Origin: Candidatus Methylobacter oryzae
Lineage (GTDB): Bacteria; Pseudomonadota; Gammaproteobacteria; Methylococcales; Methylomonadaceae
NCBI GenBank assembly: GCA_945861405.1
Contig: CAMAUL010000032.1
Span: 1-35,780 of the forward strand
DNA: 35,780 nucleotides
Direction: 5' to 3'
Below are positions 34,341 to 35,780 of this stretch, piece after piece (position 1 is the stretch's first letter; every line of letters starts with the position of its first letter). Under the pieces are notes generated by a model that saw only the letters and a list, made by a program, of their open reading frames with translations, searched no databases and was not told the DNA's origin. A program made the position numbers and the translations under genes.

Positions 34341-34369
34341 AGCTTCCAAGCGAGTAGCTTGGAAGCTTT
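34341..34369 (+). terminator. Terminator-like hairpin after the two-gene unit
   Basis: AGCTTCCAAGC-GAGTA-GCTTGGAAGCT, a perfect 11-bp stem 7 nt past the stop, followed by only two further T residues. Confidence 0.6.
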
Positions 34370-34399
34370 CGGAATCCGGGGCTTCGCGGCTCCGATCAT

Positions 34400-34426
34400 C
34401 CCGTATTCCGCTATGCTACATACGGG
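34400..34426. repeat. Intergenic palindrome (CCCGTAT...ATACGGG)
   Basis: CCCGTAT (34400-34406) and ATACGGG (34420-34426) enclose TCCGCTATGCTAC. The wording matches a dispersed repeat type (gtagcccgtatgtagcatagcgg) common in gammaproteobacteria and belongs to the same general style as those at 27211 and 28215. Confidence 0.65.
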
Positions 34427-34472
34427 CTACGCGAATGTGGGGAGCATAAGCCGCAGTCCGTTAAGCGCAATG

Positions 34473-34685
34473 TCAGGCATGAACCTCAACGAACGAACTT
34501 GAAGAATGCGGCATCGGAATGCATTGGCCTTCTTCCTTAAGCCCTTCAATGTGAAATTCGATAGCTTCCTGAATAAGTTGCAGCGCCTCTTCGGATGTCT
34601 CGCCTACGGCTATGCAGCCTGGAAGATCGGGGACATGGGCGCCAAAGCTCGTCGGGCCTTCTTCAATAACAACCAAATAACGCAT
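34473..34685 (-). CDS. hicB: HicB-family antitoxin
   Basis: 70 residues, MRYLVVIEEGPTSFGAHVPDLPGC start and the HicB fold signature VGETSEEALQLIQEAIEFHIEGLKEEG. It is the compact form with no C-terminal DNA-binding extension. It should bind and neutralise HicA. The start at 34685 has a GAGG site; a longer frame into hicA is not supported. It lies 8 bp after the hicA stop, the common hicA-hicB order. Confidence 0.92.
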   Translation of the reverse strand: MRYLVVIEEGPTSFGAHVPDLPGCIAVGETSEEALQLIQEAIEFHIEGLKEEGQCIPMPHSSSSFVEVHA

Positions 34686-34693
34686 ATAAACCT

Positions 34694-34882
34694 CTACTGC
34701 TTGAGACCCGCTTGTTTCAGAACACTGATAAGCGTTCCAGGCGGGACATCTACGCTGGGCTTGCCAGCAATTGTGACCGTACCGGATTTGATGGAATGAT
34801 GGAACTGACGATGGCTTCCTCTTTGCCGCACCAGCTGCCAACCATCCGATTCAATCAAGGCGATAAGATCTTTAACTTTCAT
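34694..34882 (-). CDS. hicA: HicA-family mRNA interferase toxin
   Basis: 62 residues, dsRBD-like fold. MKVKDLIALIESDGWQLVRQ leads to the catalytic histidine in GSHRQF (His24), then VTIAGKPSVDVPPGTLISVLKQAGL. HicA cleaves mRNA independently of the ribosome and is held in check by HicB. The short toxin and complete motif suggest an intact gene. Lies close to the acquired-looking unit at 33.2-34.3 kb. Confidence 0.93.
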   Translation of the reverse strand: MKVKDLIALIESDGWQLVRQRGSHRQFHHSIKSGTVTIAGKPSVDVPPGTLISVLKQAGLKQ

Positions 34883-34978
34883 TTTTGTTCGTCGCTCATG
34901 GACTTACACCACATGCCAAAATAAAAAGACTATAACTTCGCTCGGAACAGCCAAGCCAATCTAAGGGCTTGTTATCGA

Positions 34979-35473
34979 TCAGAGCTCATTGGAATCCAGA
35001 AATTCCGACAATTGTGAACTGGTAAGTCTAAGCCGTTGGCTTAATGCGCGGGAAATATTCCAAACAATTTTAAATGCCAGATTAGGGTGTCTGTTAACCA
35101 AGGTCATCAAATCGGTTTTGTCCAATGACAGAAAAACAGTTTCCGCTTCTGCGCGGGCAGTTGCTGATCGGGGTTGCGTATCAATAACCGACATTTCACC
35201 GAAAGTACGTCCAACTCGCAAGGTTGAAATCAGTTTGTTATTTTTGTAAACGCCAATCGATCCCTGAACAATAATCGCCATTGAGGCGCCTACTTCGCCT
35301 TCTGTATAAATCAGTGTGCCTTTTGGTGCGGAGTAAGGTTTAAAATAAGGACTGATAGTTTGCAGTTGCTCCCAGGTAAAATCCTCGCCCCAATGTGAAG
35401 CATCCAGGATGTGCGCGTTTGTTTGTTTGGTGTCTTCAATGGTTATTAACTGCGGGATTTGGGGTTTTGTCAT
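34979..35473 (-). CDS. Cyclic-nucleotide-binding domain protein
   Basis: 164 residues. One cNMP-binding domain (about 35-140) with LIYTEGEVGASMAIIVQG and the phosphate-binding cassette FGEMSVIDTQPRSATARAEAE (Glu and Arg of the cassette present). A short helical tail LSQRLRLTSSQLSEFLD follows. There is no helix-turn-helix, so it is not a Crp/Fnr transcription factor. It may be a regulatory subunit or scaffold. Single gene; the upstream region 35474-35634 holds no other gene that I see. Confidence 0.9.
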   Translation of the reverse strand: MTKPQIPQLITIEDTKQTNAHILDASHWGEDFTWEQLQTISPYFKPYSAPKGTLIYTEGEVGASMAIIVQGSIGVYKNNKLISTLRVGRTFGEMSVIDTQPRSATARAEAETVFLSLDKTDLMTLVNRHPNLAFKIVWNISRALSQRLRLTSSQLSEFLDSNEL

Positions 35474-35634
35474 GATAGCGCGCCTGTCGTTTACTTTTGC
35501 AAAATGATAGCACTTAAACCCGCTAGGTTTAATAAAAACATGCGGCTTTTGTCGGCTGGTTTATCCGCTATGAATGCCTGATTTGGTTAGATTGAACTGT
35601 CGAATTCAGATTTACATTCATTAAATGAATAACC

Positions 35635-35780
35635 TAGTGTAACGTCCCCAACAAATATTTAGATATGATAAAATTGGTGCCTATGAAAACACCAATGAAG
35701 CTATCACTGACCGATGAAGATAAATTAACCTTGGAGCGCTGGGTTAAAAGCAGAGCAACTGGAACCAAACAAAAGCAGCG
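35635..35780 (+). mobile_element. Left end of an IS630-like insertion sequence (runs off the right edge)
   Basis: A TA at 35635-35636, as expected for IS630/Tc1-mariner target duplication, is followed by GTGTAACGTCCCC, which could be the terminal repeat. The transposase frame starts at 35683. The other end lies outside, so the boundary is inferred. Confidence 0.5.
35683..35780 (+). CDS. IS630-family transposase N-terminus (partial)
   Basis: 32 codons, open at the window end. MKTPMKLSLTDEDKLTLERWVKS... followed by RATGTKQKQR resembles the N-terminal helix-turn-helix of IS630-type transposases (LSLTxEERxxLExWxRxRTT). The ATG is preceded by a GGTG site. The DDE domain is outside. Confidence 0.65.
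   Translation, partial: MKTPMKLSLTDEDKLTLERWVKSRATGTKQKQ

Noticed and set aside
35474-35634. Possible small gene or RNA between the cyclic-nucleotide protein and the IS630 end
   Set aside because: No ORF with a ribosome site and no strong hairpin; probably promoter DNA only.
1-35780. CRISPR array, tRNA or rRNA genes
   Set aside because: No regularly spaced identical repeats of CRISPR type and no cloverleaf or rRNA-like stretch was seen on reading; a tRNA or CRISPR scan would be decisive.

Overview
This window looks like chromosomal DNA of a gammaproteobacterium. The argS–SPOR pair, the 869-residue membrane-anchored AlgC-type mutase, the dut/coaBC pair, a YheS-type ABC-F protein and a DUF3683 FAD/Fe-S oxidoreductase all fit. 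My best guess is an aquatic methanotroph-like lineage (Methylococcales). That is an impression from gene content and repeat style; no methane-oxidation gene is present. Most of the window is ordinary core-genome DNA of medium GC, crowded with several classes of intergenic palindromic repeat. Both edges cut into insertion sequences: a probable IS256-family transposase start on the left and an IS630-like transposase start on the right.

Layout. 1-2.1 kb: IS edge, a tiny secreted mono-haem cytochrome c, a 200-nt hairpin-rich stretch before a secreted protein with repeated V-M-G motifs, and a Uma2-type nuclease-fold protein. 2.2-10 kb (all minus): SPOR protein plus argS with a clear terminator, a block of 48-bp repeats, a small periplasmic protein, then algC, dut and coaBC (sugar-phosphate, dUTP and coenzyme A metabolism). 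10-14.6 kb: two long inverted-repeat elements flank radC, and the first carries the relic of a GxxExxY gene. A moxR-DUF58 pair follows, then a DksA-type zinc-finger protein, a Skp-type chaperone and a DUF985 cupin. 14.6-19.4 kb: a PepSY membrane protein, a decayed small ORF and a 1022-residue sensor kinase whose membrane domain carries the copper/ethylene-binding residues of plant ETR1. 19.5-29 kb: an L,D-transpeptidase lipoprotein, small membrane proteins, a DUF1348 protein, a TSUP permease, cspA beside a cold-shock-like/TM2 fusion, UspA, yheS, MAPEG, a YcxB-like protein and a glycine-zipper lipoprotein.

29.4-33.1 kb holds one very large FAD plus Fe-S oxidoreductase. At 33.2-34.3 kb lies an AT-rich two-gene unit: a two-helix membrane protein with a GAF-like domain, overlapped by a 69-residue ORF. 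It looks horizontally acquired and I recognise neither gene. A hicA-hicB toxin-antitoxin pair and a cyclic-nucleotide-binding protein follow.

The strongest leads are the ETR1-like sensor kinase, the AT-rich two-gene unit, and the hairpin-rich leader with its V-M-G secreted protein. Functional statements are family inferences from visible motifs; no database search was possible.
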